NCBI GenBank assembly: GCA_030758115.1
Contig: JANREX010000069.1
Coordinates: 1-43,697, forward strand
Direction: 5' to 3'
From: Paracoccaceae bacterium
Lineage (GTDB): Bacteria; Pseudomonadota; Alphaproteobacteria; Rhodobacterales; Rhodobacteraceae
DNA: 43,697 nt
Shown here: positions 10,491-17,689 of the stretch, piece after piece
Layout: each line of letters begins with the position of its first letter
Position numbering within the stretch: the stretch's first letter is position 1
Position numbers and translations under genes: made by a program
Notes under the pieces: generated by a model
Databases searched by the model: none
What the model was told of the DNA's origin: nothing
Seen by the model: the letters and a program-made list of their open reading frames with translations, nothing else

Positions 10491-11072
10491 TCAGTCCTCC
10501 TCGGAACCGGTGTCGTTATCTGTTTCTATGTCGTCAAATTCGTCTTCATCGATGATGCCCGCCGCCTTGCGCTGGCGCAGCATCTCGCGGATCAGCTCGT
10601 CGGTCAGGATCAGCTTGGCGTCGGACAGCCAGTCGAATTTCAGACCGACAGTGCCTTCTTCGATGTTGACGAGAACTTCATCACCCTCGACGCCGGCCAG
10701 CATGCCCTTGAAGCGGCGGCGGCCGTCGATCAATTCATCGGTTTCGATCCGCGCCTCGTAACCTTCAAACGTCTCGAAATCCTTGAGGCGTGTCAGGGGG
10801 CGATCGATCCCCGGGCTGGATACCTCGAGCGTATATTCATCCACGATCGGGTCTTCCACGTCCAGAACAGCGCTGACAGCCGTGCTGATCTCGGCGCATT
10901 CGTCGACGGAAATCCCGCCTTCGGGACGTTCCGCCATGATCTGCAGTGTCGATGTCTTGCCGCCCATCAGCCGGATGCGCACGAGTTCGAATCCCAGATC
11001 CTCGATCACCGGAGTGACGATCTCGGCCAGGCGTCTGTCGATGGCGGCTTTGGCGATCAGGTCGTTGGTCAT
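10491..11072 (-). CDS. rimP: Ribosome maturation factor RimP
   Basis: Needed for 30S subunit maturation. The 193-residue protein has RimP marks: the N-terminal domain with [24 protein letters not shown]-type helix/strand, the VDECAEIS...VLDVEDPI segment, and the [12 protein letters not shown] motif that defines the family. The C-terminal SH3-like domain is followed by an unusually acidic tail (about residues 175-193, rich in D and E). It is the first gene of the operon and lies 24 bases downstream of a strong intrinsic terminator in its own leader. The ATG at 11070-11072 has only a weak ribosome site. Confidence 0.96.
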   Translation of the reverse strand: MTNDLIAKAAIDRRLAEIVTPVIEDLGFELVRIRLMGGKTSTLQIMAERPEGGISVDECAEISTAVSAVLDVEDPIVDEYTLEVSSPGIDRPLTRLKDFETFEGYEARIETDELIDGRRRFKGMLAGVEGDEVLVNIEEGTVGLKFDWLSDAKLILTDELIREMLRQRKAAGIIDEDEFDDIETDNDTGSEED

Positions 11073-11096
11073 TGGTCAGGCTTGCCTTTCAGGCAC

Positions 11097-11120
11097 AAAA
11101 AAACGGGCGCGCGGCCCGTT
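11097..11120 (-). terminator. intrinsic terminator in the rimP leader (probable attenuator)
   Basis: Read leftward: AACGGGC (11120-11114), loop CGCGC, GCCCGTT (11108-11102), followed by a run that makes seven T in total (11103-11097). It lies downstream of a good promoter and 24 bases before the rimP start, so transcripts starting at that promoter must pass it. It could also end read-through from the upstream peptidase gene. Confidence 0.85.
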
Positions 11121-11174
11121 GATCTTTCCCGGTGGAGCGGTGGGAGTGGACCCCAACGCGCCGCTGTTGAAGGG

Positions 11175-11203
11175 CATATACGCCGCAAGACCCGAGTCTG
11201 CAA
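11175..11203 (-). promoter_or_regulatory. promoter of the rimP-nusA-infB operon
   Basis: Minus strand TTGCAG (11198-11203), exactly 17 bases, TATATG (11175-11180); expected start at an A near 11168. The leader before rimP is then about 95 bases. It contains a GC-rich region able to fold (TGGGG...TCCCA within GCGG...CCGC, about 11125-11163), then the terminator. Confidence 0.65.
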
Positions 11204-11216
11204 GGGGTGATCGGCC

Positions 11217-12188
11217 TCAGCCTTCTCCGATGCGGTCCATCACGCGGACCAGTTCCGCGCTGATGCCGGGTTCTGACAGGGCGTGCCCTGCGTTGCGCAC
11301 CATGTGCAGTTCCACATTCGGCCAGCGCGCGGCCAGATCCCAGGCCGATTGCGGCGGGCAGATCATGTCATAGCGCCCCTGGACGATGGCGCCCGGGATA
11401 TGTGCGATCCGGTCCACCTGGTCCAGGATCTGGCCGTCATAGTCCAGAAAGGCGCCATTCATGAAATAGTGGTTTTCCAGCCGGGCAAAGGCACGCGCGT
11501 ATTCACCGGGGCTTTCCCCACCGATCCCGTTGGAATGGAACGAGGCCAGCGCGTTTTCCCAGGCCGACCAGGCGCGGCCATATTTCGTCTCGACCATCAA
11601 ATCGCCGGAAAACAGCCGTTTGTGATAGGCTGCGATCAGATCGCCGCGTTCATCTTCGGGAATCAGATCGACGAAGCGCGCCCATGTTTCGGGCCAGAAC
11701 CGCCCTGCCCCGCCGCCATAGAACCAGTCAAGCTCGGCCTGCGTTGCCAGAAAGACACCCCGCAACACAAGGCCAGACACACGGTCAGGATGGGTCTGGG
11801 CATAGATCAGGGCAAGGGTTGCCCCCCAACTGCCGCCAAAGACGATCCATTGCCCGATATCCAGATCGGTCCTGATCCTCTCGATGTCGCGCACAAGGTG
11901 CCAGGTCGTGTTGTCCTTGACGGATGCATGGGGGCGCGAGCGTCCGCACCCGCGCTGATCGAAAAGGATCACACGGTAAATCCTGGGATCGAAGTAGCGC
12001 CGCATCGCGGGGCTACAGCCGCCACCCGGCCCGCCGTGCAAGACGACAACCGGCATTCCTTGAGGATTGCCCGACTGCTCCATATAGACGGTATGGCCAT
12101 CGCCCACGTCGATCATGCGCTGATCGAATGGATCGACCGGCGGATGCAGATAGTGGACTGCGCTTTTTTGGCCCGAGTATTTGTCCAT
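11217..12188 (-). CDS. pip: Prolyl iminopeptidase (alpha/beta hydrolase)
   Basis: Cleaves N-terminal proline from peptides in the cytoplasm (family S33). The 323-residue protein has the oxyanion motif HGGPGGG (51-57), the DQRGCGRS segment, and the nucleophile elbow GGSWGAT with Ser120. The likely acid and base are Asp274 (GRYDMICPP) and His302 (NAGHALSE). The ATG at 12186-12188 is chosen because it gives the family N-terminus and leaves a short divergent region before ubiG. The frame remains open far upstream, but only as the antisense of ubiG. An AT-rich TATATA box at about 12197-12202 in the intergenic region may serve either gene. Confidence 0.94.
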   Translation of the reverse strand: MDKYSGQKSAVHYLHPPVDPFDQRMIDVGDGHTVYMEQSGNPQGMPVVVLHGGPGGGCSPAMRRYFDPRIYRVILFDQRGCGRSRPHASVKDNTTWHLVRDIERIRTDLDIGQWIVFGGSWGATLALIYAQTHPDRVSGLVLRGVFLATQAELDWFYGGGAGRFWPETWARFVDLIPEDERGDLIAAYHKRLFSGDLMVETKYGRAWSAWENALASFHSNGIGGESPGEYARAFARLENHYFMNGAFLDYDGQILDQVDRIAHIPGAIVQGRYDMICPPQSAWDLAARWPNVELHMVRNAGHALSEPGISAELVRVMDRIGEG

Positions 12189-12236
12189 GGTCGTCCTATA
12201 TAACGCCTGAGAGTAAAAGAGCACATGGAGAGCAGA

Positions 12237-12983
12237 ATGCAAGCCGGACAGACCACAGTTGATCCCGCCGAAGTCGCCAAATTCGAAGCGATGGCCGCGG
12301 AATGGTGGGACCCGAAGGGCAAGTTCAAACCGCTGCACATGCTGAATCCCTGCCGACTGGATTACATCACGCGTCAGATTGCGGGTGAATTCGGTCGCGA
12401 CCTGAGCGGGCCGGATCCCTTCAAGGGACTGCGCATTCTGGATATCGGCTGTGGCGGCGGGCTGCTGTCTGAACCGATGGCGCGGCTGGGCGCGGATGTC
12501 GTGGGGGCCGATGCGGCGCCGCGCAACATCCCCGTGGCGCAGATCCATGCGGAACAATCCGGCCTGACCATCGATTATCGCCATACCACGGCCGAGGACA
12601 TGGCCGCAGCGGGGGAACAGTTCGACGTCGTGCTGAACATGGAAGTGGTCGAGCATGTATCCGACCCGCTGGCCTATCTGACCGCTTGCCAGCAACTGCT
12701 GAAACCCGGTGGTCTGCAGATCTGTTCGACCATCAACCGCAATCCCAAAAGCTTTGCCATGGCCATCGTCGGTGCGGAATACGTGATGCGCTGGCTGCCC
12801 AAGGGCACGCATGAGTGGAACAAGTTCATCACTCCGGACGAATTGTTCGACCTGTTGCGCAAAGCGGGGCTTGATCCAGTGGATCGCAAGGGTTTCGTCT
12901 TCAACCCGATCACCTGGGGTTGGTCCATCTCGGATCGGGATCTGAGCGTCAACTACGTGACGGCCAGCCTGAAACCCGCCTGA
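12237..12983 (+). CDS. ubiG: Ubiquinone biosynthesis O-methyltransferase UbiG
   Basis: SAM-dependent methyltransferase for both O-methylation steps of ubiquinone synthesis. With the ATG at 12237 it has 248 residues. Family marks: [23 protein letters not shown] near the N-terminus, SAM motif [10 protein letters not shown] (67-75), VVEHVSDP, and the C-terminal [22 protein letters not shown]. Start choice: the ATG at 12237 has GGAG six bases upstream (12227-12230) and gives the usual N-terminus, while an in-frame ATG at 12225 lacks a clear ribosome site. It converges with the marR-type gene, with only 5 bases between stops and no hairpin. Confidence 0.96.
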   Translation: MQAGQTTVDPAEVAKFEAMAAEWWDPKGKFKPLHMLNPCRLDYITRQIAGEFGRDLSGPDPFKGLRILDIGCGGGLLSEPMARLGADVVGADAAPRNIPVAQIHAEQSGLTIDYRHTTAEDMAAAGEQFDVVLNMEVVEHVSDPLAYLTACQQLLKPGGLQICSTINRNPKSFAMAIVGAEYVMRWLPKGTHEWNKFITPDELFDLLRKAGLDPVDRKGFVFNPITWGWSISDRDLSVNYVTASLKPA

Positions 12984-12988
12984 ACCTG

Positions 12989-13429
12989 TCAGTCTTCTTC
13001 CAGCTTCAGGCGCAGCTCTCGCAGGATGGGGATGGCGGCGCGCACCTTTTCGTCGCCAAGCTCCGAGATCAGTTCGGTGATCATGGGTGATATGGCGTCA
13101 AGCGCCGCATCGCGGGCGCGTCGCCCGGCCGGGCTGATCGCCACCAACTTGCGGCGTGCATCATCCCAATCCGGCCTGATATGGATGTAACCGGCCCATT
13201 CCAGCTTGCCCAGGGTATTGGTCATCGCGCCGCGCGTGACGTGAAAACTTTTCGCCAATTGCGCAGGGGTGCGTTCGGAACCTGACCGCGCAAGGTGGTT
13301 GAGCACCGAGAAATGCGAGATTTCCATCCCCTTCGGCAGCACTTTTGACAGCCGGTTCCTGACCAGCTGATCGGCTGTCAGAATCTCGCTGAACAAGGCA
13401 ACGGCAAGGGAGTTGCTATTGTCAGGCAT
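12989..13429 (-). CDS. MarR-family transcriptional regulator
   Basis: A 146-residue winged-helix regulator. The central part (HFSVLNHLARSGSERTPAQLAKSFHVTRGAMTNTLGKLEWAGYI) is the MarR DNA-recognition domain, followed by the wing (RPDWDDARRKLVAISPAG) and C-terminal dimerisation helices. The ATG at 13427-13429 is used; a TTG start four codons upstream would also be possible. It overlaps the end of the upstream nitrilase-type gene by 8 bases, so it is translated from the comF-grxC-nitrilase transcript. MarR proteins usually bind a small ligand and repress nearby or distant genes. The ligand and targets are not evident. Confidence 0.9.
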   Translation of the reverse strand: MPDNSNSLAVALFSEILTADQLVRNRLSKVLPKGMEISHFSVLNHLARSGSERTPAQLAKSFHVTRGAMTNTLGKLEWAGYIHIRPDWDDARRKLVAISPAGRRARDAALDAISPMITELISELGDEKVRAAIPILRELRLKLEED

Positions 13430-14258
13430 CGGGTGCGGCAAACTTTCGGTCGTGGGTCAAGGCGGGAACACGCTTCCTCGCTTGTGCCACGTCGCCCATC
13501 GCAAGATCAACAACGGTGACTCCCGGATCCGTCCCCGCATCGGCCAGAACCTCGCCCCAGGGCGAAATCGCCATGCTGTGCCCATAAGTGCGGCGCATGC
13601 CGCCTGTGGACGAGGGGTGAAGCCCGGTCTGCGCCGGGGCCAGCACATGGCATCCCGTCTCGATCGCGCGCGCGCGCAGCAAGGGTTCCCAATGCGCGGC
13701 GCCGGTAACGGGGGAAAAAGCCGCAGGTATGGTCAGGATCTGCGCCCCCGCCTGGGCCAGCGCGCGGTGCAGGTGGGGAAAGCGGATGTCGTAGCAGACC
13801 GTCATGCCGATTTGCGCGAACCCGGCATCGGCCAGAACCGCACGATCACCCGGGCGGAAACCAGCGGATTCGCGGTATGTCTCGGTTTCCGAGACCTGAA
13901 CATCGAACATGTGGATCTTGTCGTACCAGGCACGGATCGACCCATCCGGGGCAATCAGGAACGAGCGGTTGGCAAAACGCCCATCCGCGTCCTGCGTCTT
14001 GAGGGCCAGCGATCCGATCAACAGCCAGACGCCCAGTTCCGCCGCTTCGGCGCGAAGGGCCGCAAGGGTTGGATCATTGTCCTGGTCCACAAGCACCATG
14101 GCTTGGTGCGCCCTGCTGGTCGACACGCAATTGGTTACCTCGGGGGTCAGCACAAAGCCCGCGCCCTGATCCGCCGCCTGTCGCATCATGTCCCGCACCA
14201 TCACGATGTTCGCTGGCGGATCATCGCCTGACGTCAGTTGCAGCAGCGCGGCTTTCAT
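13422..14258 (-). CDS. Carbon-nitrogen hydrolase, Nit1/Nit2 type (likely deaminated glutathione or omega-amidase)
   Basis: A 278-residue nitrilase-superfamily amidase. The Glu-Lys-Cys triad is visible: Glu40 (LTPEVTNC), Lys114 (WYDKIHMFD) and Cys155 (TVCYDIRFP). The DKIHMFDV and CYDIRFPHLHRALA sequences place it in the Nit branch that includes deaminated glutathione amidase and omega-amidase. It starts 6 bases after grxC. Since glutaredoxin uses glutathione, a repair role on deaminated glutathione is an attractive inference but is not shown by sequence. Omega-amidase activity on alpha-ketoglutaramate is the alternative. Confidence 0.9.
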   Translation of the reverse strand: MKAALLQLTSGDDPPANIVMVRDMMRQAADQGAGFVLTPEVTNCVSTSRAHQAMVLVDQDNDPTLAALRAEAAELGVWLLIGSLALKTQDADGRFANRSFLIAPDGSIRAWYDKIHMFDVQVSETETYRESAGFRPGDRAVLADAGFAQIGMTVCYDIRFPHLHRALAQAGAQILTIPAAFSPVTGAAHWEPLLRARAIETGCHVLAPAQTGLHPSSTGGMRRTYGHSMAISPWGEVLADAGTDPGVTVVDLAMGDVAQARKRVPALTHDRKFAAPDA

Positions 14259-14264
14259 TCAGGT

Positions 14265-14522
14265 TCAACCCTTCAAGAGCACGTCAAGTCTGCCCGCGTT
14301 TTCCAGCGCGTACAGGTCATCGCAGCCACCCACATGGGTGGTGCCCACGAAGATCTGCGGCACAGTCCGACTGCCATTCGCCCGCTTGATCATCTCGGGC
14401 TTGCGGTCGGGGTGGGCCAGCACGTCAATCTCGGAAAAGGTCACGCCCTTCTGGGACAGCAGACGCTTGGCGGCGTGGCAATACCCGCAGAGCGGTGAAG
14501 TGTAGATTTCAACGGTTTGCAT
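14265..14522 (-). CDS. grxC: Glutaredoxin 3
   Basis: Small dithiol glutaredoxin, 85 residues. The active site is Cys12-Gly-Tyr-Cys15; the cis-Pro motif TVPQIF and the glutathione-binding GGCDDL motif are present. The ATG at 14520-14522 gives the standard N-terminus MQTVEIYTSP; the open frame upstream of it is unrelated in composition. It lies between comF and the nitrilase-type gene on the same strand, with 41 and 6 bases of spacing. It reduces protein disulfides or mixed glutathione disulfides in the cytoplasm. Confidence 0.96.
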   Translation of the reverse strand: MQTVEIYTSPLCGYCHAAKRLLSQKGVTFSEIDVLAHPDRKPEMIKRANGSRTVPQIFVGTTHVGGCDDLYALENAGRLDVLLKG

Positions 14523-14563
14523 GTCGAAGACTGTCCTTTGGTCACGTTCAACTTGTCCGTGAT

Positions 14564-15295
14564 TTAAGCGTCCTTTGCAACGCGCGCCAGTGTGAGCACG
14601 AAAACTTGCGCAGCACCCGCAGCAAGGCAAGCCTCGCTGCAGGCGGCAAGTGTCGCGCCGGATGTCATTACATCATCGACCAGAACCACCGTTCTGCCCA
14701 CGATCCTGTGCCGCCTGCCCCTTGTGACCGAAATGGCGGAAGCAAGGGTTGCAAAACGGGATTCGCGGCTGGTCTTGTCCAGTGACGCCGTGCGGCGATG
14801 GCGCGTCAGCAGGTCCGGACAGTGGGACTGATCCAGCTTTGCCGCGATGGCCGTCGACAAAAGTGCAGCCTGATTGTACCTGCGCCGCAGCATGCGCGTC
14901 CAATGCAGCGGGACCGGCGCAAACAGGAGGTTCGGCAACAGGATGGGCTGCGCCGCCTGGATCATCCATCCGGCGGCAGGCTGGACAATGTCATGCCTGT
15001 CACCATGCTTGAGCGCCAGAACCATCCTGCGGGCGGCATCGCGGTACAAAAGCGCGGACCGGCCACGCGCCCAGGGACGGGCAATCGACATGCAGTCGTC
15101 ACAGTGAACGGCGTCCGTTGAATCCGCCGTGCCGGGAAGCGGCACACCGCAAAGATCGCAGACCAATCCGCCGATAAAGGCCGTGTCGCGCCAGCACGCG
15201 GTGCAAAGCCCGAAATCGCTTTCGACCATGCCGCCGCAACACAGGCAGCGCGGCGGGTAGACAAGGCGCAAGGCCGTTTGAAACTTACCCGCCAT
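14564..15295 (-). CDS. comF: ComF-family phosphoribosyltransferase-like protein
   Basis: A 243-residue ComF/GntX homologue. The N-terminus carries a four-pair zinc-ribbon pattern (RCLCCGG, LCTACW, VCDLCG, HCDDC). The C-terminal part has the type I phosphoribosyltransferase PRPP loop VVLVDDVMTSGATL and the APVPLHWTRMLRRRYNQ segment typical of ComF. The family is linked to DNA uptake in naturally competent bacteria, but it is present in many species not known to be competent. The ATG at 15293-15295 is preferred. An earlier in-frame start at 15325 would overlap the divergent methyltransferase gene. Confidence 0.9.
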   Translation of the reverse strand: MAGKFQTALRLVYPPRCLCCGGMVESDFGLCTACWRDTAFIGGLVCDLCGVPLPGTADSTDAVHCDDCMSIARPWARGRSALLYRDAARRMVLALKHGDRHDIVQPAAGWMIQAAQPILLPNLLFAPVPLHWTRMLRRRYNQAALLSTAIAAKLDQSHCPDLLTRHRRTASLDKTSRESRFATLASAISVTRGRRHRIVGRTVVLVDDVMTSGATLAACSEACLAAGAAQVFVLTLARVAKDA

Positions 15296-15312
15296 CCGCC
15301 TATATCCCGCTG

Positions 15313-16134
15313 ATGATCCAGACACCCAGACTGACCGATCGCAGCGCCCTGACCCGCAACCGCAACCGTGCCGGGCGGAACCCTGCCCTGTTCCTGCAGG
15401 AAGAGGCCGCCGCCGAGATCAAGGATCGCCTGGAACTGGTTAACAGGTCATTTACGTCCCCCGCTGTCGTGACCGGTCTTCCGCCGCTTTGGCAATCCAT
15501 CATGCCGGATGCGCGAATCGTCGCAGATGATGATGTCCTTGAGCTGGCTGAAGGCGCGCATGATCTGGTGATCCATGCGCTGTCCCTGCACTGGGCCAGC
15601 GATCCTGTGGGTCAACTGATCCAGGCCAGGCGCGCGCTGCGCCCGGACGGGCTGTGCCTTGTGTCCCTCTTCGGCGGCCTGACCCTGCATGAATTGCGCA
15701 GCGCCCTTGCCGAGGCCGAGGCGCGTATCACCGGTGGTTTGTCGCCGCGCATCCTGCCCATGGCCGAGATCCGCGATCTTGGCGGCTTGCTGCAACGCGC
15801 CGGCCTTGCCCTGCCTGTTGCGGATAGCGTGAGCCTGACGGTCAGCTATTCGGATCCCTATGCCCTGATGCGGGATCTGCGGGCGATGGGTGAAGGAAAT
15901 GCATTGGAGGCGCGCCTGCGCCGCCCCACCCGCCGCGCGGTTCTCGAGGCAGCGGCAAGCATCTATGTCGACCAGCATGCCGATGGCGACGGTCGCATCC
16001 CCGCGACCTTCGAAATGATATTCCTCAGCGGTTGGGCGCCGGATGACAGCCAACCCAAACCATTGCGCCCGGGAAGTGCGCAGACGCGGCTTGCAGACGC
16101 CCTCGGAAGCATCGAATCGAAGCTGCAAGATTGA
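15313..16134 (+). CDS. SAM-dependent methyltransferase-like protein, BioC/NDUFAF5 type
   Basis: A 273-residue protein resembling the mitochondrial complex I assembly factor NDUFAF5 and BioC. Visible elements: LTDRSALTRNRNRA near the N-terminus, ALSLHWASDPVGQLIQARRALRPDG (motif II/III region of class I methyltransferases) and the TVSYSDPYALMRDLRAMGEGN block characteristic of this branch. Motif I is degenerate: the usual DxGxGxG glycine loop is not recognisable, so binding of SAM is uncertain. It is divergent from comF with 17 bases between start codons. Its product ends 66 bases before hemH. A role in assembly of NADH:quinone oxidoreductase is inference from the eukaryotic relative. Confidence 0.8.
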   Translation: MIQTPRLTDRSALTRNRNRAGRNPALFLQEEAAAEIKDRLELVNRSFTSPAVVTGLPPLWQSIMPDARIVADDDVLELAEGAHDLVIHALSLHWASDPVGQLIQARRALRPDGLCLVSLFGGLTLHELRSALAEAEARITGGLSPRILPMAEIRDLGGLLQRAGLALPVADSVSLTVSYSDPYALMRDLRAMGEGNALEARLRRPTRRAVLEAAASIYVDQHADGDGRIPATFEMIFLSGWAPDDSQPKPLRPGSAQTRLADALGSIESKLQD

Positions 16135-16158
16135 CGATCCGCCAAGAACCTTTATGTC
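16131..16158 (+). promoter_or_regulatory. possible hemH promoter
   Basis: TTGACG (16131-16136, overlapping the preceding stop codon), 16 bases, TATGTC (16153-16158). Good -35, weak -10. Pattern only. Confidence 0.35.
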
Positions 16159-16200
16159 CCCTGCTGACCTATTCAAAATTCAAGATGAACGAGGGCCCAG

Positions 16201-17283
16201 ATGCTGGATGCCACTTCGACCGAAACGACACAGACCCACGCCGTAAGGCCGCCAATGTCGCCCGCCGACCACCCGAAGGTGGCGATGGGTAAAGTTGGTA
16301 TCCTGGTGGCCAACCTGGGCACGCCGGACAACTACGATTACTGGTCCATGCGACGCTACCTGAATGAATTCCTGTCGGACCGGCGGGTGATCGACTACAG
16401 CCCGTGGCTCTGGCAGCCGCTCCTGCAGCTCATCATCCTCAGCAAGCGGCCTTTCAGCAGCGGCAAGAACTACGAATCCATCTGGAACCATGACCAGGGC
16501 GAAAGCCCTCTGATGACGATCACCAAGGACCAGACCGCCAAGATCACCGAGACGATGAAGGCGCGCTATGGTGACAATGTCATGGTCGATTTCTGCATGC
16601 GCTATGGCAACCCCTCGACCAAGTCGAAGGTGCGGGCCATGGTCGATGCCGGTTGCCGCAAGATCCTGTTTTTTCCGCTTTATCCGCATTATGCGGGCGC
16701 AACGTCGGCCACCGCGAACGATCAGTTCTTCCGCGCGCTGATGGAGGAAAAATGGCAGCCGACCGCACGTGTCGTGGATCCGTATTACGAGCATCCCCTC
16801 TATATCGAAGCCTTGGCGCAATCGGTGGAACGCGCCTATGCCCAGGAAGAGCACAAACCCGAAGTGCTGGTCTGTTCGTATCATGGCGTTCCGAAACGCT
16901 ACCTGATGGAGGGTGATCCCTACCATTGCCAGTGCCAGAAGACGACGCGGCTCTTGATGGAGCGGCTGGGCTGGGACAAGACGCAGATCGTGACGACCTT
17001 CCAGTCGCGGTTCGGACCGGAAGAGTGGCTCAAGCCCTATACGGTCGAAGAAGTGGCCCGCCTTGCCAAGGAAGACGGCAAGAAACGGATCGCGGTTATT
17101 GCGCCCGCGTTTTCGGCTGACTGCATCGAAACGCTTGAAGAGATCAACGAAGAGATCAAGGAAAGCTTCGAAGAGGCTGGCGGCGATCACTTCACCTATA
17201 TCCCCTGCCTCAACGACGACGATGCGCATATTGCGGCGCTGAGTGCGGTGATCGAGGACAACCTCAAGGGCTGGCTTGATTGA
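16201..17283 (+). CDS. hemH: Ferrochelatase
   Basis: Inserts Fe2+ into protoporphyrin IX, the last step of haem synthesis. The 360-residue protein has the catalytic His228 in CSYHGVP and the metal-path Glu residues in CIETLEEI (310-314). LGTPDNYD and FFPLYPHYAGATSA are also typical. Seven cysteines are present, including a C-x-C at 243/245 in PYHCQCQK; some bacterial ferrochelatases, including that of Caulobacter, hold a [2Fe-2S] cluster. The polar first ~25 residues are longer than in E. coli and the start could be the Met at residue 19. Haem supply fits a region rich in respiratory redox regulators. Confidence 0.95.
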   Translation: MLDATSTETTQTHAVRPPMSPADHPKVAMGKVGILVANLGTPDNYDYWSMRRYLNEFLSDRRVIDYSPWLWQPLLQLIILSKRPFSSGKNYESIWNHDQGESPLMTITKDQTAKITETMKARYGDNVMVDFCMRYGNPSTKSKVRAMVDAGCRKILFFPLYPHYAGATSATANDQFFRALMEEKWQPTARVVDPYYEHPLYIEALAQSVERAYAQEEHKPEVLVCSYHGVPKRYLMEGDPYHCQCQKTTRLLMERLGWDKTQIVTTFQSRFGPEEWLKPYTVEEVARLAKEDGKKRIAVIAPAFSADCIETLEEINEEIKESFEEAGGDHFTYIPCLNDDDAHIAALSAVIEDNLKGWLD

Positions 17284-17305
17284 TCTGCGGCGCGCGCGGC
17301 AGATC
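17282..17305. repeat. inverted repeat after hemH
   Basis: GATCTGC (17282-17288) and GCAGATC (17299-17305) with a GC-only 10-base spacer, starting inside the hemH stop codon. It could fold in the mRNA ahead of the terminator. No function is evident. Confidence 0.6.
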
Positions 17306-17320
17306 CCGAGGCAAATAAAA

Positions 17321-17345
17321 AAAGGCGGTGTAAAACACCGCCTTT
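17321..17345. terminator. bidirectional hairpin terminator
   Basis: AAAGGCGGTG (17321-17330), loop TAAAA, CACCGCCTTT (17336-17345), followed by TT and preceded by an A-run. It serves hemH (+) and the convergent small membrane protein gene (-). Confidence 0.88.
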
Positions 17346-17369
17346 TTCTTTGTCAGTAGAGAGCTGAAA

Positions 17370-17552
17370 TCAGCTTGCGACTGCTGCTGCAACCACTGCC
17401 AGGATCAGCAGCGGAACCAGAACGCCGCCGCCCGACGAGCCTGCGGTTTCTTCAACAACAACCGGTGCTTCCATAACGGGCTCAGCCATGTTGCCAGCAT
17501 ATGCGGTGGAAGCGGCAGCGGTAACAGCGGCCGCGAGAACGAGTTTCTTCAT
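17370..17552 (-). CDS. 60-residue secreted or membrane protein, unknown function
   Basis: Starts at the ATG 17550-17552 with a strong ribosome site GGAGG (17558-17562) five bases upstream. The protein has a clear signal peptide (MKKLVLAAAVTAAASTAYAG). A short acidic, Pro/Val-rich linker (EPVMEAPVVVEET) and a Ser/Gly patch follow. It ends in a hydrophobic segment (VLVPLLILAVVAAAVAS) running to the end. It may be a tiny inner-membrane or envelope protein. I recall similar small proteins next to hemH in related bacteria, sometimes labelled ferrochelatase purely by position; there is no ferrochelatase sequence in it. An upstream minus-strand TAATAC at about 17616-17621 could be its -10. Confidence 0.8.
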   Translation of the reverse strand: MKKLVLAAAVTAAASTAYAGNMAEPVMEAPVVVEETAGSSGGGVLVPLLILAVVAAAVAS

Positions 17553-17689
17553 GTTAACCTCCAGATAATCGGCTGGCGTGCAAAGCACACCAAGCACCCA
17601 AGACGTACCTCGTATTATTGTCTAAAGCAGTAATCCAAGGCAATTGCAAATCTGCACGCACCTGTTTTCGGTGCTGCCAGAGAATGTCG

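Noticed and set aside
8696-10555. A + strand open frame of about 619 codons opposite nusA.
   Set aside because: Antisense shadow of nusA with no conserved motifs.
11121-11210. Possible tRNA or structured RNA gene before rimP, as metY lies there in E. coli.
   Set aside because: Neither strand has a T-loop (GTTCRA), anticodon arm or cloverleaf; a promoter and leader explain the region better.
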